Positions 16,902 to 25,528 of a stretch of 64,000 nt of DNA are shown piece by piece. The stretch comes from an uncultured Oscillospiraceae bacterium (lineage in GTDB: Bacteria > Bacillota > Clostridia > Oscillospirales > Oscillospiraceae). Numbering within the stretch: the first letter of the stretch is position 1; each line of letters begins with the position of its first letter. The translations under genes and the position numbers were made by a program. Under the pieces are notes generated by a model that worked only from the letters and a program-made list of their open reading frames with translations, was not told the origin of the DNA and did not search any database. The stretch lies in assembly GCA_934565655.1 (NCBI GenBank), contig CAKTIE010000008.1, forward strand, positions 17,609 through 81,608, read 5' to 3'.

Positions 16902-18272
16902 GGTCAAAACCTCCTCTGGACAGTCTTTATGTGGATTTTTCAGATAATACGCCTTGATGATGGCCGCGCGGCCCCATGTGATATCTCGCTCCGCGCGGAT
17001 CCGCAGCATGACAGCCTCCAGCAGCGACGCGGGGTACAGTCCGCCGGAAAAGACCGCCCGTGCCGTGGCGCCCGCCATGGCCGGTGAAGGAGACTTATCC
17101 TTTGAATTGAGATTCACCGTCTCCCGCAGCAGTGCCCACAGGGACAGTGCGCCGGGCTTTGCGTAGGCGGGCTTCACGATCTCCAGCCGCTCATAGTGGT
17201 CGTTGACATTCCGCATCAGCCTGCCGAAGCTGTCCCGCAGGAAGAATCGGACAGAGAGCCGGGCCGCATTGGGCACCAGACCCAGAATGTAAAAGGTACG
17301 GTTGGGATCGACGCCCAGTTCCTTGCAGGGCAACCCCTTTGCCAGGTCTCTCAGCGCCGCGCGCAGGTCGTTGTCCGATATGGTCGATGGCATTTTGTCG
17401 GACATGAAGGACATGAACAAATCCTGATAAACAGGATCCGCGCCCTCTGCCCAGCAGACGATGGTGGTATCGCCGATGACCTGCACATTGTCTCTGTCCG
17501 CCAGCAGATGGTTCAATGCGGCGGTGTAGGCAAAGGCCGCGTACTTGCCCACCGGGGCGTTGTAGTTCTGTTCCCGTCCATAGGAGCAAAAGGCTGGCGC
17601 GTTGAACGACACCAGCGCCGCGCCGCTGGACTGTGCATCCCGCACCCCCTTGATGGCAGGATGGGTGGCAGTGATCTCATCCTCACAGCCTGTGACAAGG
17701 CACTGCATCCTCACAGCATCCTCGTCCGCGCCATCCCGATACCGCTGCCATGCCTCACGGATAGCGGCGTCCTCATGAGAGTAGCAGCCATCCACCCGGA
17801 ACAGCAGATTCCCGCCTGCGGTGATCGTCTCGTACTGTCCGGACAAGGCGGGGTGCTCCATCGCTTCTTCCGGCTGCCAGGTGTCGAAGAAGGCCAGAAT
17901 CGCTTTGGCAACGGGAGAATCTACACCATCTAATACAGCATGATGCAGGCTTGCAGCGGCGTGGAAGCAGTCCCGGCTGCGCTCCGGCTTTCCCTTCTGG
18001 TCAACGCCCAGCAGATAGGCGGAGTTGTCCCACAGGAAGTTGGAAGCAATACCAACGGTACGCTTTACCGGGGCAGGCAACTTTTCGATCGTCTGGGGTA
18101 TCAGTGTCTTTCCCTTTTCGGACGGCTGTTGAATATTGATAATCTGCGTCACCTGACCGTCTTTATCAAGGCACAGGGCAAAGCTGATCTTTGCGGGGTT
18201 CCATCCGGGCGCGGCAATATCGCCGCGCAGGAGAAGATCCTCGTAATACTGCGTCAGCGCTTGCAGGATCAT
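16533..18272 (-). CDS. cas8c: Type I-C Cascade large subunit Cas8c (Csd1)
   Basis: A 579-residue Csd1-family protein that recognises the PAM in the I-C complex. It starts M-I-L-Q-A-L-T-Q-Y-Y-E-D-L, a standard Csd1 opening, after GAGGAGGTGAGGGG, and overlaps the cas5c stop by ATGA. The C-terminal helical third also appears to be translated on its own as Cas11c (see separate entry). Confidence 0.96.
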   Translation of the reverse strand: MILQALTQYYEDLLLRGDIAAPGWNPAKISFALCLDKDGQVTQIINIQQPSEKGKTLIPQTIEKLPAPVKRTVGIASNFLWDNSAYLLGVDQKGKPERSRDCFHAAASLHHAVLDGVDSPVAKAILAFFDTWQPEEAMEHPALSGQYETITAGGNLLFRVDGCYSHEDAAIREAWQRYRDGADEDAVRMQCLVTGCEDEITATHPAIKGVRDAQSSGAALVSFNAPAFCSYGREQNYNAPVGKYAAFAYTAALNHLLADRDNVQVIGDTTIVCWAEGADPVYQDLFMSFMSDKMPSTISDNDLRAALRDLAKGLPCKELGVDPNRTFYILGLVPNAARLSVRFFLRDSFGRLMRNVNDHYERLEIVKPAYAKPGALSLWALLRETVNLNSKDKSPSPAMAGATARAVFSGGLYPASLLEAVMLRIRAERDITWGRAAIIKAYYLKNPHKDCPEEVLTVSLNEASTNIPYTLGRLFSVYEAAQQTANPGINTTIKDKYFNSAAAMPASIFPVLNNLYQKHLRKLEAGRRVYFDKQVSALKGVLGESYPARMTLAQQGAFDLGYYHQTQKRYTKKEENENV

Positions 18273-18931
18273 CCCCTCACCTCCTCGCTGTCCCATGGCG
18301 GCACGACCATCACGCCATCCGTTAGGCTGGCGCGGAAGAACCGGGGCGTGATGGTCTGGGGATCGGTGTAGTTCATATCCAGCAGCATCCAGCCCAGATC
18401 ACGGACACCCTTCAGCTCCTCTGGACAGGGCGGCAGCTCCGTGCAGCGGCGGAAATGAGCAGGAAATTCCCGTGTGCCGAAATAGGGCATACTGTAACAC
18501 TGGCCCCGCTCCAGACGGCGCTTGATGATGTCCTGAAACTTTCCGGCGTTGTCGCCGGGCGCCGCATTCTCCGTCAGGTCAAAATGGGCGTCGATCACAT
18601 AATGTACATCCCGCAGCACCATGGCCGCCCGCTGCTGGATGCTCTCCGGCGCGGCAAGATACAGCTCACCTTGTCCTTTTTCCATGACGGTTTTTACCTT
18701 ACGGGCACTGATGGTGTCCTTCACCTCATTGCGGCGGATATTGGTGAAGCGAATGGGACTGCATACATGGATGAGGTCAATGCGCCATTTCATGCCTGGA
18801 TGCCAGTAAATGCTTTCCAGCAGCCCGCGGGCCGCCGACGGCGTCATGACGTCATAGCTGACGCGTTCCGTTTTCATCTCCGGTCGCGTGAATAGCGCGT
18901 AATCACCCCACACTTCCACTTGTATCGCCAT
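18269..18931 (-). CDS. cas5c: Cas5c, crRNA-processing Cascade subunit
   Basis: A 220-residue Cas5d/Cas5c protein. In type I-C this subunit replaces Cas6, cutting pre-crRNA and holding the 5' handle. Family segments: V-E-V-W-G-D-Y-A-L-F-T-R-P-E, the S-Y-D-V-M-T-P-S-A-A-R-G-L-L-E-S-I-Y-W region and I-D-A-H-F-D. The start follows AAGGGAGTG. Confidence 0.96.
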   Translation of the reverse strand: MAIQVEVWGDYALFTRPEMKTERVSYDVMTPSAARGLLESIYWHPGMKWRIDLIHVCSPIRFTNIRRNEVKDTISARKVKTVMEKGQGELYLAAPESIQQRAAMVLRDVHYVIDAHFDLTENAAPGDNAGKFQDIIKRRLERGQCYSMPYFGTREFPAHFRRCTELPPCPEELKGVRDLGWMLLDMNYTDPQTITPRFFRASLTDGVMVVPPWDSEEVRG

Positions 18932-18997
18932 AAAATCACTCCCTTCTCTTTGTTTGTAAACATAGCGTATATGGTATGGTGTCTAATAGAACGGACG

Positions 18998-21178
18998 TCA
19001 GATAAACTCTGCCTTACCCGTCTCCGGCTCCAGAGACAGGCCCATAGTTTCGCTGTACAGCGTCAGATCCGTCAGAATCGCGCTGTCCTCGTCCAATGCG
19101 GGAACCTCCCGCGCCGTCAGCAAGGCGCCTGCATTGTACAGCGCCTGAAAGTGCTTATCGTATACGGAAACGGCATAACGGCCCAGCTTGCGATACAGCT
19201 TCTTGGAGCATTCGCCAGCTTGCAGGCGATGAAGCAAGGCAGCACCTTCGCCATAGGGAATGTAGACGGTGTATGTATTCCGGTCGATGAGATGGAACTT
19301 CTCCGCCACCGTCCGGAACGGAAATTCGCAGCCCTCGATGCCCTGCGTAAACGCCTTGATAACGCCCTGCTTGTCCAGTGCGTCGCCGGTCAGATCGCGC
19401 AGGCTGTGGAAATACCGAGCCATCGTCTCAGGCGCGGCAGGGTCACGCGCCTCGTTCAGTGCTTCTCTGGCCGCGCCGATGGCGGTTTGAAAGAGCACCG
19501 GCGGCAGCTCCGTCCGCTCGAAGATCGTGACAATGCTCTCGCTCGCAGGATGCTTTCCTTCACGGTTGCAGCGGCCCGCCGCCTGCATGACGGAATCAAG
19601 CCCCACCAGCTCCCGGTATACGGCGGGAAAATCCACATCGACGCCCGCTTCGATCAGCGAGGTGGAGACCACACGGCACGGCTTCCCCTGCTTCAGTCGT
19701 TCTCTGATCTCCCCAAGCAGCGTCAGACGCTGCGCCGGGATCATCAGAGTGGACAAGTGATAGCTGCCCTCCGGCGGCAGCAGTGCGTATATGCTTTGGG
19801 CCGCTTTGCGGCTGTTGACGATGCAGAGGACTTGCCGCTGCTCGCTCAGCTGCTCCGCCAGCGCCTCATCGGTCAGCGTTCCGGCCTGCCGGAAGGTCAC
19901 TCGACGGAAGCGGTCATACAGTGCCGCCGTCTGCGGGCAGAGCTCCGTCACGGGACAGTCTGGCGCATAGGTGCGCAGCAGGTCGCCCAGTGATGGCTGC
20001 GTTGCGGTGCAGAGCACCACCGTAGAGTGAAATTGCTCCGCCAGCGAAGCCATGGCCGCCACACAGGGCCGCAGATGCGGCAGCGGCAGCATCTGTGCTT
20101 CATCAAAGATAATGACGCTATTGGCCAGATTGTGCAGCTTGCGGCACTGGGAGGAGCGGGCAGCGTATAGGGACTCAAAGAACTGGACAGCCGTGGTCAC
20201 CACTACCGGCATATCCCAATTCTCTGTGGCCAGTGCCTTCCGAATATCCTCCGCCGGTGCACCGTCGGAGAGGTCGAACTGCACGCCGGAATGGTGCTCC
20301 AGCACATTGCCGCTTCCCAGAATATTCCGAAACACCTGGGCGTTCTGGTCGATGATGGAGGTATACGGGATGACGTAGATCACCCGCTGCATCCCATGTT
20401 CCGCCGTATGGCGCAGCGCGAAGGCCAGCGACGCCACCGTTTTTCCGCCGCCGGTAGGGACCGTCAACGTGTAAATGCCTTTTGGTTTACTGCCCGCATT
20501 CAGGCAGGTATTCAGGATCTCACAACGTAGCCGGTTCAGCTCTGTCTTGGGCTGCTGCCATGGCTCGATGTACGCTTGCAGCCGTGCCAATAGTGCAGGA
20601 GTATCATCATATCCGCCCCGCCCTCGTTCACCGTTCATGAACTGCTCCGTATCCAGAAAGTCGGCGTCCACCAGGCAGGAATAGAGCATCCTTGTCCAGA
20701 AAGAAGCTTGCAGAGGAGCCAGCTTTTGTGCCAGCGAGGCCGGCGGCGGAGGTAACGCCACGCTGCTTTCACCGCAGCAATCCAGATACTGTTCGTCGCG
20801 TCCTTTCAGCAGCCGCCCATAGAATGTACCATCGTCCTTCCGGGCCGTTTTCATATTGCCAAAATCCGGCAGACCGCCGTGATGTCCCGCCACGCAGGCG
20901 GAAACATAGGGATTTCCCCGCACGGCGCAGGCCATTGCTCCCGCTGTGGCGTGGTCAACGATGGGACCGTCGTTCAACAGGCGGTTTTGAAATTCTTCTG
21001 TGCATTTACCGATGTCGTGGGTCAGTCCCGCCAGCTCCCCGTCGGCTTCCGCGCCGAATGCCGCCGCAAAGCCGCGGCAAAGCTCAGCCGTACCCGCTAA
21101 GTGCTGGGCAACCGTCTGATATTCCTTATTGCCATTGGCGTTTTCCCGAACATGTGCATAGTACTGCAAAACCATCAT
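18998..21178 (-). CDS. cas3: Cas3 HD nuclease-helicase
   Basis: A 726-residue Cas3, the processive nuclease-helicase recruited after target recognition. The N-terminal HD domain has H in V-A-Q-H-L, L-T-H-D-I-G-K, and A-G-H-H-G-G; the helicase has T-V-P-T-G-G-G-K-T, D-E-A-Q, C-T-A-T-Q-P-S and Q-A-A-G-R-C-N-R-E-G. All catalytic motifs are intact, so interference should be functional. Start at tandem ATGs 21178/21175 after AGAGGGG. First gene of the cas operon, 66 bases before cas5c. Confidence 0.96.
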   Translation of the reverse strand: MMVLQYYAHVRENANGNKEYQTVAQHLAGTAELCRGFAAAFGAEADGELAGLTHDIGKCTEEFQNRLLNDGPIVDHATAGAMACAVRGNPYVSACVAGHHGGLPDFGNMKTARKDDGTFYGRLLKGRDEQYLDCCGESSVALPPPPASLAQKLAPLQASFWTRMLYSCLVDADFLDTEQFMNGERGRGGYDDTPALLARLQAYIEPWQQPKTELNRLRCEILNTCLNAGSKPKGIYTLTVPTGGGKTVASLAFALRHTAEHGMQRVIYVIPYTSIIDQNAQVFRNILGSGNVLEHHSGVQFDLSDGAPAEDIRKALATENWDMPVVVTTAVQFFESLYAARSSQCRKLHNLANSVIIFDEAQMLPLPHLRPCVAAMASLAEQFHSTVVLCTATQPSLGDLLRTYAPDCPVTELCPQTAALYDRFRRVTFRQAGTLTDEALAEQLSEQRQVLCIVNSRKAAQSIYALLPPEGSYHLSTLMIPAQRLTLLGEIRERLKQGKPCRVVSTSLIEAGVDVDFPAVYRELVGLDSVMQAAGRCNREGKHPASESIVTIFERTELPPVLFQTAIGAAREALNEARDPAAPETMARYFHSLRDLTGDALDKQGVIKAFTQGIEGCEFPFRTVAEKFHLIDRNTYTVYIPYGEGAALLHRLQAGECSKKLYRKLGRYAVSVYDKHFQALYNAGALLTAREVPALDEDSAILTDLTLYSETMGLSLEPETGKAEFI

Positions 21179-21406
21179 CCCCTCTACGTGCGATTCACTT
21201 TGCTCCTTGAACTGGCCTATAGTTTCTCCTCGCGGGCGCGTTCGGCGGAGCTGGGGATGCTTCGCTTCTCTGCCGCCTGTGTGATGGACATATAATCCGT
21301 GGACATTCTCTTTATCGCAAAATAGCAAAAAGCAGCCCTGCGAAAAGCACAGGACTGTTGGATAGTGCGGCTGGTGATTGGCCCTGTCGCAGTTTTTACT
21401 GTATAA

Positions 21407-21435
21407 ATTATATACCTTCCTGGGAACGAAGTCAA
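21407..21435 (-). promoter_or_regulatory. Promoter of the cas operon
   Basis: TTGACT (21435-21430), 17 bases, TATAAT (21412-21407) on the minus strand. It leaves a cas3 leader of about 220 bases. The -10 region is itself a near palindrome (TATAAATTATATA). Confidence 0.8.
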
Positions 21436-21517
21436 ACAAACCACGTCTTTCATTTCCGTAGGCAGCACAAAAATGAGCCAGGGCTTTGTGGTAGTGCCAG
21501 AGCGGGGTGTCCGCGGT

Positions 21518-21529
21518 ATTTCAATCCAC
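21518..21529 (-). repeat. Orphan CRISPR-repeat handle upstream of cas3
   Basis: ATTTCAATCCAC, identical to 12 bases of the array repeat and including the whole crRNA 5' handle region, stands alone between the tRNA promoter and the cas promoter. It is in the same orientation as the array. The hairpin half is not kept. Confidence 0.6.
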
Positions 21530-21556
21530 AATAGGGCAAATATAGGTATTTTTCTC

Positions 21557-21585
21557 TTGACAGAATGGAAAATACTCTCTATAAT
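21557..21585 (+). promoter_or_regulatory. Consensus promoter of the tRNA-Pro gene
   Basis: Perfect TTGACA (21557-21562), 17-base spacer, perfect TATAAT (21580-21585), 11 bases before the tRNA. Confidence 0.92.
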
Positions 21586-21596
21586 AAAAAAGCTTA

Positions 21597-21672
21597 CGGG
21601 GTGTAGCGCAGTTGGTAGCGCGCTTGGTTCGGGACCAAGAGGCCGGGGGTTCAAGTCCCCCCACTCCGACCA
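21597..21672 (+). tRNA. tRNA-Pro (anticodon CGG)
   Basis: A 76-base cloverleaf: acceptor CGGGGTG/CACTCCG (one G-T pair), anticodon stem CTTGG/CCAAG around loop TTCGGGA, T-arm GGGGG-TTCAAGT-CCCCC, discriminator A and an encoded CCA. Anticodon CGG reads proline codon CCG. Confidence 0.96.
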
Positions 21673-21673
21673 T

Positions 21674-21726
21674 GCAGAGTGTCCTTATAGGATCTGAGTA
21701 TCCTGTAATGGACACTCTGCTTTTTT
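21674..21726 (+). terminator. Terminator of tRNA-Pro
   Basis: GCAGAGTGTCC (21674-21684) pairs with GGACACTCTGC (21710-21720), with an inner AGGAT/ATCCT stem, followed by six T. Confidence 0.92.
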
Positions 21727-21814
21727 ATGTGAAGAATGGTGAAAAGCTGACGAATAGCCCGTGAAAAGGCCGGAAATACTTCCTTTGATAAACGATGCGA
21801 AAGGAGAACGGCAA

Positions 21815-22921
21815 ATGGAGAATGGCGGTATGCTTCCGGCTTGCTCCTGCGTCAAGCTGACATCAAAACAGGGACTTACCTACTGGTTCCGCACCTGCGA
21901 CCTGCACACCAGCGTGTGGGACGCAGGCGCACATGTGGTATCTTTTCCGGCGGGGACAGATATTCCCGTAAGCGTCGGCTCCTTGCGGACACGGTATCCG
22001 ATCCTGGGTATCACCTACAACGGGCAGGACAGTTGGCTGCTGGACGGCATTAACGGCGAGGGCCTGACAGGCGGTCTGCTGCTTCTGGAGGAGGGCACCA
22101 GCGTCAGCGGGCCGCAGGACGGGTATACCGGCGTAATGGGTATGAAACTGGTCACGGCGCTGCTGGCCGTTTGCCGGGATATTGCCGAGGTGTGCGACGC
22201 GGCCAGGACGATCCGGATCACAGATGTGCCGATAGAGGACGGCAGCGTGCCAGCGACGATGCACTATTTTTTTGCTGACGCCGCAGGCCGTACTGCGGCG
22301 CTGGAGGCGACTGATCCGGCGCATCCGGGGCAGCTGCAGGTCTACCATGCCGACAGCATCGGCGTGATGACCAATTCCCCGCCCTATCCGCGGCAATTGG
22401 ATAACCTGCGGTGGTTCCTTTCCCAGTCGCCGGAGCTGCACCGGGGCGGCGACGACTGTCCCATTACCCAACCGGCGTGGGAGGGCGTGCGGCTGTCCGG
22501 CGATCCAGGAGCGCCGCATCTGACGCAAAGCGGCGTGCTTCCCGCATCCTATGCATCATATGACCGCTTTGTGCGGCTGGCGGTGCTGAAAGCCCTGAAC
22601 CATGACGGACAGTGGATGGACGACGGACAGATGCTGCCGCTGGGCAGCGGATTGATGCGCACGGTGTTTGAGCCCCACAGCCGGGGCGTTTACCACTACC
22701 GCGCGCTGGATGCGGCAGGGATGCCCACAGGCAGCCGCGACGGCTATACCCAGTATACGGTGATGTACGATCTGCACCGGCGTGAGCTGTATCTCCAGCC
22801 CTATGATGCCACCGCCTGGACAAGGGTGGCTTTGCAGGACTGCTCCTCCGCCGGGATCGAATACCATCCGGTGAGCCGTGACGCGCTGGGCGGTGTGGTG
22901 GATAGCCGCAGCATAGGCTGA
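21815..22921 (+). CDS. Choloylglycine/penicillin-V-acylase-like Ntn hydrolase
   Basis: A 368-residue protein of the linear amide C-N hydrolase type (bile salt hydrolase, penicillin V acylase, acid ceramidase-like). Cys10, Arg26 and Asp29 have the same spacing as the nucleophile Cys2, Arg18 and Asp21 of bile salt hydrolases, and the N-S-P-P motif of V-M-T-N-S-P-P-Y matches their oxyanion/substrate asparagine region. The nucleophile would need removal of a 9-residue pre-peptide (or 4 residues if the start is ATG 21830). Substrate, bile salts or N-acyl amides, cannot be told. Start after AAAGGAG, 8 bases away. Single gene. Confidence 0.72.
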   Translation: MENGGMLPACSCVKLTSKQGLTYWFRTCDLHTSVWDAGAHVVSFPAGTDIPVSVGSLRTRYPILGITYNGQDSWLLDGINGEGLTGGLLLLEEGTSVSGPQDGYTGVMGMKLVTALLAVCRDIAEVCDAARTIRITDVPIEDGSVPATMHYFFADAAGRTAALEATDPAHPGQLQVYHADSIGVMTNSPPYPRQLDNLRWFLSQSPELHRGGDDCPITQPAWEGVRLSGDPGAPHLTQSGVLPASYASYDRFVRLAVLKALNHDGQWMDDGQMLPLGSGLMRTVFEPHSRGVYHYRALDAAGMPTGSRDGYTQYTVMYDLHRRELYLQPYDATAWTRVALQDCSSAGIEYHPVSRDALGGVVDSRSIG

Positions 22922-22964
22922 GAATAAGAAAACGAGAGCCAAAGGCTCTCGTTTTCTTATTCTC
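22920..22964. terminator. Long bidirectional terminator
   Basis: A perfect 21-bp stem (22920-22940 / 22944-22964) with loop AAA, containing GAAAACGAGAGCC and its complement, A-rich and T-rich flanks serving both the hydrolase gene and the convergent acetyltransferase gene. The two stop codons lie in its ends. Confidence 0.9.
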
Positions 22965-23718
22965 AAAGTGTCAGGCCGAACTGGGCATAGCCCCAGGCCA
23001 GTTCATTGTCACGGAGTTCCCGTGCAGTGACAGTGTCGCCGTCGAACTCCTTGTAGAGATGGCCGTCCAGCGTGATGCGCCCTGTGGGGGTCTTGAGGGA
23101 GAACATCTCCTGCGGGAAGAAGGGGGAACTGGGATGGTTCTCGCAGAAGAAGGTGACGGCGTAGAAATCGCAGATCAGCTGCGGCTCCTCGGTAAAGGAA
23201 TAGAACTGCCGCCACTCGCCGTTGTGGAGATCCATTACCACCCAGCCAAGGAAGTCATCCTTATCCAGCCGGTACGTCTCGCCGTACTGCTCCTGCACCA
23301 GCCCTTCCTCCATACGCAGCGGCTCACGGGGGCAGACCTCACCGGTGCCTACGTCGCACAGATAGGTGCCGTCCACGGCCTCCACCTTCAGTACACGGTG
23401 GCGGCGCATGGGGATGGTGCTCTCGCCCCGCAGATAGCGGGCAAAGCAGTCGGTGACCTGATAGCCCAGCTGCCGCAGCAGCCAGCCATACAGGCCGTTC
23501 AGCTCAAAGCAGTAGCCGCCCCGGCGATTCACCACGATCTTTTCAAACAGGTCATCCTCCTCCAGCGAAAGAGGAATATTGCGGATGATGTCCAGATTTT
23601 CATAGGGGATGGTGGTGCAGTGAGCGTACTGGATCTTCTTCAGCAGCGCACCGTCGCACACGATATGCTCCGGCATCTCCAGACCGATGCGGTCAAAATA
23701 GGCTTTTACTTTATCCAT
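22963..23718 (-). CDS. nat: Arylamine N-acetyltransferase
   Basis: A 251-residue NAT that moves acetyl from acetyl-CoA to arylamines or hydrazines. The catalytic triad is visible: Cys70 in R-R-G-G-Y-C-F-E-L-N, His107 in M-R-R-H-R-V-L and Asp122 in C-D-V-G-T-G. Start 23718 is preferred (GGAGA 6 bases away) over ATG 23724. It overlaps the end of the oxidoreductase gene by 8 bases, so it is coupled to the sugar operon, an unusual partner. Confidence 0.92.
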   Translation of the reverse strand: MDKVKAYFDRIGLEMPEHIVCDGALLKKIQYAHCTTIPYENLDIIRNIPLSLEEDDLFEKIVVNRRGGYCFELNGLYGWLLRQLGYQVTDCFARYLRGESTIPMRRHRVLKVEAVDGTYLCDVGTGEVCPREPLRMEEGLVQEQYGETYRLDKDDFLGWVVMDLHNGEWRQFYSFTEEPQLICDFYAVTFFCENHPSSPFFPQEMFSLKTPTGRITLDGHLYKEFDGDTVTARELRDNELAWGYAQFGLTL

Positions 23719-24685
23719 TTTCATTCTCCGATATCTTTTCCAGCAGCGAGACCACCGTCAGCAGCTGCTCGCGCGTTACATAGGGGGACGGCTCATGACG
23801 GCGGGCGCAGTCCAGAAAATGGCTCAGCTCGTTATAATACCAGCCGCAGGGCGGCACATTGATGCCGGTGGACACGGTGACCGCGTCGGCGGTGTCGAAC
23901 ACCTCCGGCTCCCTGCCGAACTGATAGCCGGTCAGCGTCTGGCCGTCGTTGATGAGCATGCCGTTTTCAAAATAGACGCGCCAGCGTGCCGTCCAGGGGA
24001 TGGGCGCGTTGAACCACGCCGCCTCGGCACAGACGTGCAGATCGCCAAAGGTATACTGGAAGCGGTACTGCTCCCGGTAGGTCTTATCCGCGCCGCCGCA
24101 AGAGGTGACCGCCACGCCGTCCGGTGTGCCGAACAGCGAGACGATGATATCCAGATCGTGGATATGCAGGTCAAAGGGCAGCAGGCCGGATTTATCCCTG
24201 TCGAACAGCCAGCCGCCCTGCATCCACTGAGGGCAGGCGGACAGCCGCTCAAACACCGCGTCCAGCGGCTTGCCGTAGGTGCCGTCCTTCACGATGCGGC
24301 GGAGGACCTCCACCTCTTTGGTGAATTGCAGCACCTGCGCCACATACAGCTGGCAGCCCTTGGCGCGCGCCGTATCCAGCATCTCTCTTGCGTCGGCGGA
24401 ACTCAGGGCAATGGGCTTTTCCACGATGGTGTCCTTACCGCAGCGCAGGCTTTCCATCACCATGTTGTGGTGGGTATAGGTGGGTGTGCAGATATCCACG
24501 ATATCCACATGGGCCGCCATCTCTTCGATGGTGGCGTACAGCGGCAGGTTCCACTCCTCCGCGGCGGCCCGCGCCTTATCGCTGGTGCCGCACAGCGCCG
24601 TCACGGCGCAGTCGGGGATCTCTTTGAAATTGGCGTAGTGTACCCGGCCCATACCGCCGGTTCCCACCAGTCCGATCTTGATCAT
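23711..24685 (-). CDS. Gfo/Idh/MocA-family oxidoreductase
   Basis: A 324-residue NAD(P)-dependent sugar or inositol dehydrogenase-like protein. It has the Rossmann motif G-L-V-G-T-G-G-M-G-R-V-H, the E-K-P motif in D-T-I-V-E-K-P-I-A-L, and a C-terminal alpha/beta substrate domain with D-L-H-I-H-D-L-D-I containing the usual catalytic Asp/His. Substrate is unknown; the operon points to a polyol or unusual sugar. Confidence 0.9.
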   Translation of the reverse strand: MIKIGLVGTGGMGRVHYANFKEIPDCAVTALCGTSDKARAAAEEWNLPLYATIEEMAAHVDIVDICTPTYTHHNMVMESLRCGKDTIVEKPIALSSADAREMLDTARAKGCQLYVAQVLQFTKEVEVLRRIVKDGTYGKPLDAVFERLSACPQWMQGGWLFDRDKSGLLPFDLHIHDLDIIVSLFGTPDGVAVTSCGGADKTYREQYRFQYTFGDLHVCAEAAWFNAPIPWTARWRVYFENGMLINDGQTLTGYQFGREPEVFDTADAVTVSTGINVPPCGWYYNELSHFLDCARRHEPSPYVTREQLLTVVSLLEKISENENG

Positions 24686-24694
24686 GGAGCCTCC

Positions 24695-25513
24695 TTACAG
24701 CACGAAGCCCTGAGAGATCAGGTAGTCGGCGCTGTCCTGCACCGCCTGATCCACCTCGGCCAGATCCTTGGGACCTGCCTGCGTGAATTCGATCTCGATG
24801 GAGAAGGGACTCATGTTGTTGTCGGCGTCCAGCGCGTCAAACAGCGCCGGAAAATCGATGTAACCCTTGCCCAGTGCCGGGAAGTTCCACTCCTGACGGC
24901 CGGCGGCCTTGTCCTTCAGGTGGACATAACCAATCTTATCCATAGAGGCCAGGAAGTCCTTTGTCACATCCACATCGCCATAGAAGATGGCGTTGGCGGT
25001 GTCGTAATTGATGAGAACGCGGGGAGAGTCCACCAGCTCCACAATCTCCTTCAGAATGGCGCCTGTGCCGTGCTCACCGTGGGTCTCCAGTACCAGCGTC
25101 ATGTCATACTCCTCCAGATAAGGTACCAGGTCACGGACGTGCTGTGCCACTACGGCGTTGGAGGCCACCGCTTTATCTTCCAGATGGGCCTCACCGATGG
25201 AGGAAACGATGTAGTCGCAGCCGAAGAAATGCGCCAGACGAATGTTGCGGACAAAATCACCGATGCGCTCGGTGTCCATCAGGTTGGTGTGACCGCTCAT
25301 GGCAAAGGGGATCAGACCGGCCTCGTCCAGCATGTCCTTGACCTCCAGCAGCCGCGCAAAGCTCTGGTCGGGGAATACATGCTCCGTCCAGCCCTTGGTG
25401 GCGGTCAGCTCGATATAGCGGAACCCCGCCTTCTTGATACCGGCGATGGCCTCCTCAATGGAAAAGCCGTGGTAGCAGTTGGAGTTTACCGCGATGATGC
25501 GCTCTTTTCTCAT
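24695..25513 (-). CDS. Sugar phosphate isomerase/epimerase family protein
   Basis: A 272-residue xylose-isomerase-like TIM barrel (AP_endonuc_2 fold). Metal-ligand positions are seen as E-T-H-G-E-H-G, Y-D-T-A-N-A, V-H-L-K-D and I-E-I-E. Members include inosose dehydratase, tagatose/psicose epimerase and 3-keto-sugar enzymes. It lies 9 bases before the next oxidoreductase gene and is one of a pair in this operon. Confidence 0.88.
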   Translation of the reverse strand: MRKERIIAVNSNCYHGFSIEEAIAGIKKAGFRYIELTATKGWTEHVFPDQSFARLLEVKDMLDEAGLIPFAMSGHTNLMDTERIGDFVRNIRLAHFFGCDYIVSSIGEAHLEDKAVASNAVVAQHVRDLVPYLEEYDMTLVLETHGEHGTGAILKEIVELVDSPRVLINYDTANAIFYGDVDVTKDFLASMDKIGYVHLKDKAAGRQEWNFPALGKGYIDFPALFDALDADNNMSPFSIEIEFTQAGPKDLAEVDQAVQDSADYLISQGFVL

Positions 25514-25528
25514 GGGGTTCCCTGCCTT

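Noticed and set aside
21291..21310. CCGTGGACA near cas3 as target of the orphan pseudo-spacer
   Set aside because: Only 8 of 9 bases match and no TTC PAM precedes it; chance level.
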